Positions 4,718 through 6,372 of a stretch of DNA of 6,372 bases are shown here, piece after piece. This DNA comes from Lachnospiraceae bacterium. GTDB taxonomy: Bacteria > Bacillota > Clostridia > Lachnospirales > Lachnospiraceae. A program made the translations under genes and the position numbers. The notes beneath the pieces were generated by a model. That model saw nothing but the letters and a program-made list of their open reading frames with translations, was not told where the DNA came from and did no database searches. Numbering within the stretch: the first letter of the stretch is position 1; each line of letters opens with the position of its first letter. The DNA lies in the NCBI GenBank assembly GCA_003488445.1, contig DNLO01000222.1, positions 1-6,372 on the forward strand, given 5' to 3'.

Positions 4718-6372
4718 ATGCTGCTGGACCGTATACAGAAACCAAACGACATAAAGAAGATACCCAGAGAGGATCTGCCGAGGCTCGCCGGAGAGATCAG
4801 GGAATTCCTGATCGAGAAGGTCAGCCGTACGGGAGGCCATCTGGGCAGCAATCTGGGAGTGGTGGAGCTGACCATGGCGCTTCACAGGCAGCTGAACCTG
4901 CCAAAGGACAAGATAGTGTTCGATGTGGGGCATCAGTCTTATATCCACAAGCTGCTCACAGGCAGGAAGGAGGGCTTCGATACTCTGCGCCAGTACGGCG
5001 GCATGAGCGGCTTCCCGAAGAGGGGGGAGAGTGACTGCGATGCCTTCGATACGGGGCACTCCAGCACGTCGATCTCGGTGGGGCTGGGACTCGTGAAGGC
5101 CAGAGATCTGAAGAAAGAGAACTATACCGTGGTCACGGTGATAGGAGACGGAGCGCTGACGGGCGGACTGGCCTATGAAGGGCTGAACAACGCCGCGAAG
5201 CTGCGCACGAACTATATCATCATACTGAACGACAATGCCATGTCGATCTCCGAGAATGTGGGCGGCATGTCCAAATACCTGCAGAGCATAAGGACTGCAG
5301 TGGGCTACCAGAACTTCAAATCCGGACTCGAGGTGTTCCTGAAAAAGAGCATGCCGAGGAGGGGAGAGAAGGTGGTGGATACCCTTAAGAGGGTAAAGAG
5401 CTCCATGAAGCAGCTCATAGTCCCGGGTATGCTCTTCGAGGATATGGGGATCACCTACCTGGGACCCGTGGACGGGCATGATATCACCGCCATGGAGAAG
5501 GCGATAAAAGAGGCCAAGAACATCAAGCACACCGTCATCATCCATGTGTGCACCAAGAAGGGAAAGGGATACGCTCCCGCCGAAAGGCATCCGGCCAGAT
5601 TCCACGGCACGGGGCCCTTCGAGATAGAGACGGGACTGCCGAAGGAGAATACGGGCAAGGCATCGTATACGGATGTCTTCTCTACAGTCATGATAAAGCT
5701 GGCTGCGAGAAATGACGAAGTGGTCGCCATTACGGCGGCAATGCCGGACGGCACGGGGCTTAAGAGATTCAGGAACATATATCCCGACAGGTTCGTGGAT
5801 GTGGGGATAGCAGAGGGGCATGCCGTGACCTTCGCGGGAGGTCTGGCAGCGGGAGGCATGAAGCCTATTGTCGCCATCTACTCATCCTTCCTGCAAAGGG
5901 CATATGACGAGATGCTCCATGACGTATGTATAGGCAATCTCCATGTGGTGTTTGCGATAGACAGGGCAGGGCTCGTGGGAGCTGACGGCGAGACGCATCA
6001 GGGTATATTCGATCTGTCCTACCTTTCCTCGATGCCCAACATGACCGTCATGGCACCCAAGAACAAATGGGAGCTCTCCGACATGATGAAATATGCCGTG
6101 GCCATGGACTCTCCGGTAGCTGTCAGGTATCCGAGGGCTACTGCCTACTGCGGTCTGGAGGATCACAGGGAGGAGATAGACTACGGCAGGAGCGAAGTGA
6201 TATATGAGGGCAGCGGGATCGCGCTGTTTGCTGTGGGATCCATGGTGGAGACCGCCGAGAAGGTGAGGGACCTGCTGGGGGAGAGAGGCTACGAGGTGAC
6301 TCTTGTGAACGCAAGGTTCGTGAAGCCCATAGATGAGGATCTGCTCCTGAAGATCTCGGAGAGCCACAGGCT
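4718..6372 (+). CDS. dxs: 1-deoxy-D-xylulose-5-phosphate synthase, 3'-truncated by the window edge
   Basis: Dxs is a cytoplasmic thiamine-diphosphate enzyme joining pyruvate and glyceraldehyde 3-phosphate, the first and usually flux-controlling step of the MEP pathway. The frame stays open to the right edge, giving 551 residues of a usual 620 or so; part of the C-terminal transketolase-like domain is outside. Seen: GGHLGSNLGVVE (39-50) with His41, DVGHQ with His72, the cofactor motif GDGALTGG (143-150) with its metal-binding Asn-Asp-Asn region (171-173), KGKGYAPAE (281-289), IAEGHA (364-369) with catalytic Glu366, YSSFLQRAYD (388-397), DRAGLVGADGETHQG (415-429) and RYPRA (470-474). By my alignment these correspond to E. 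coli Glu370, Arg398, Arg420, Asp427 and His431. Gly367 replaces the usual Gln (or Glu), and Phe68 replaces the usual Trp of WDVGHQ. The ATG is the first start after an in-frame TGA at 4697-4699 and fits the family N-terminus. GGACGGG (4702-4708) is only a weak ribosome binding site, so coupling to ispA, one base upstream, is likely. Confidence 0.97.
   Translation, partial: MLLDRIQKPNDIKKIPREDLPRLAGEIREFLIEKVSRTGGHLGSNLGVVELTMALHRQLNLPKDKIVFDVGHQSYIHKLLTGRKEGFDTLRQYGGMSGFPKRGESDCDAFDTGHSSTSISVGLGLVKARDLKKENYTVVTVIGDGALTGGLAYEGLNNAAKLRTNYIIILNDNAMSISENVGGMSKYLQSIRTAVGYQNFKSGLEVFLKKSMPRRGEKVVDTLKRVKSSMKQLIVPGMLFEDMGITYLGPVDGHDITAMEKAIKEAKNIKHTVIIHVCTKKGKGYAPAERHPARFHGTGPFEIETGLPKENTGKASYTDVFSTVMIKLAARNDEVVAITAAMPDGTGLKRFRNIYPDRFVDVGIAEGHAVTFAGGLAAGGMKPIVAIYSSFLQRAYDEMLHDVCIGNLHVVFAIDRAGLVGADGETHQGIFDLSYLSSMPNMTVMAPKNKWELSDMMKYAVAMDSPVAVRYPRATAYCGLEDHREEIDYGRSEVIYEGSGIALFAVGSMVETAEKVRDLLGERGYEVTLVNARFVKPIDEDLLLKISESHR

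Noticed and set aside
3790..5877. Further long - strand open frames (3790-4875, 4688-5821, 5455-5877) tiling ispA and dxs.
   Set aside because: They overlap each other and sit opposite conserved genes, with no recognisable domains. The same codon bias explains them.
5882..6367. A 161-residue - strand open frame near the right edge.
   Set aside because: It is antisense to the most conserved part of dxs and shows no recognisable motif.
1..6372. An undescribed defence, mobile or secretion system in the window.
   Set aside because: Every stretch over 50 bases is taken by a recognised housekeeping gene. I saw no transposase, inverted terminal repeats, direct repeat array, toxin-antitoxin pair or unknown gene.

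Overview
This window is a stretch of ordinary bacterial housekeeping chromosome, with every gene on the + strand. The proteins and the gene order (Asp23/YqhY-like, nusB, xseA, xseB, ispA, dxs) point to a Bacillota genome, most likely of the class Clostridia. G+C content is moderate by eye. Arginine is written mostly as AGG/AGA and isoleucine often as ATA in all the genes, so I see no sign of recent transfer. The genus cannot be fixed from this sequence.

Layout: (1) From base 1 to 1499 lies prfC (release factor 3), missing about its first 35 residues, including the P-loop, to the left edge. (2) Bases 1500-1548 are the only real intergenic gap. It carries a plausible extended -10 promoter and a strong ribosome binding site, but no convincing terminator for prfC. 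(3) From 1549 to the right edge runs a tightly packed set: an Asp23/Gls24-family protein, nusB, xseA, xseB, ispA and dxs. Junctions are overlaps of 4, 32 and 8 bases or gaps of 11 and 1 bases, so this is almost certainly one transcript with translational coupling. dxs is cut by the right edge after 551 codons.

How the genes work together: NusB is a transcription antitermination factor, best known for ribosomal RNA operons. XseA and XseB are the large and small subunits of exonuclease VII. Dxs makes 1-deoxy-D-xylulose 5-phosphate, the first step of the MEP isoprenoid pathway. IspA joins the resulting C5 units into farnesyl diphosphate, which feeds undecaprenyl-phosphate and quinone-type lipids. 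The Asp23-family protein has a less certain, envelope- or lipid-related role. Grouping these genes is a long-standing arrangement in Bacillota. A difference from Bacillus subtilis is that folD is absent between nusB and xseA.

I found no mobile element, RNA gene, CRISPR array or unknown gene cassette, and no evidence for an undescribed system. The points worth a second look are modest: residue changes next to catalytic motifs in IspA and Dxs, the operon promoter, a small hairpin over the first ribosome binding site, the lack of a Shine-Dalgarno before xseA, and the codon bias.
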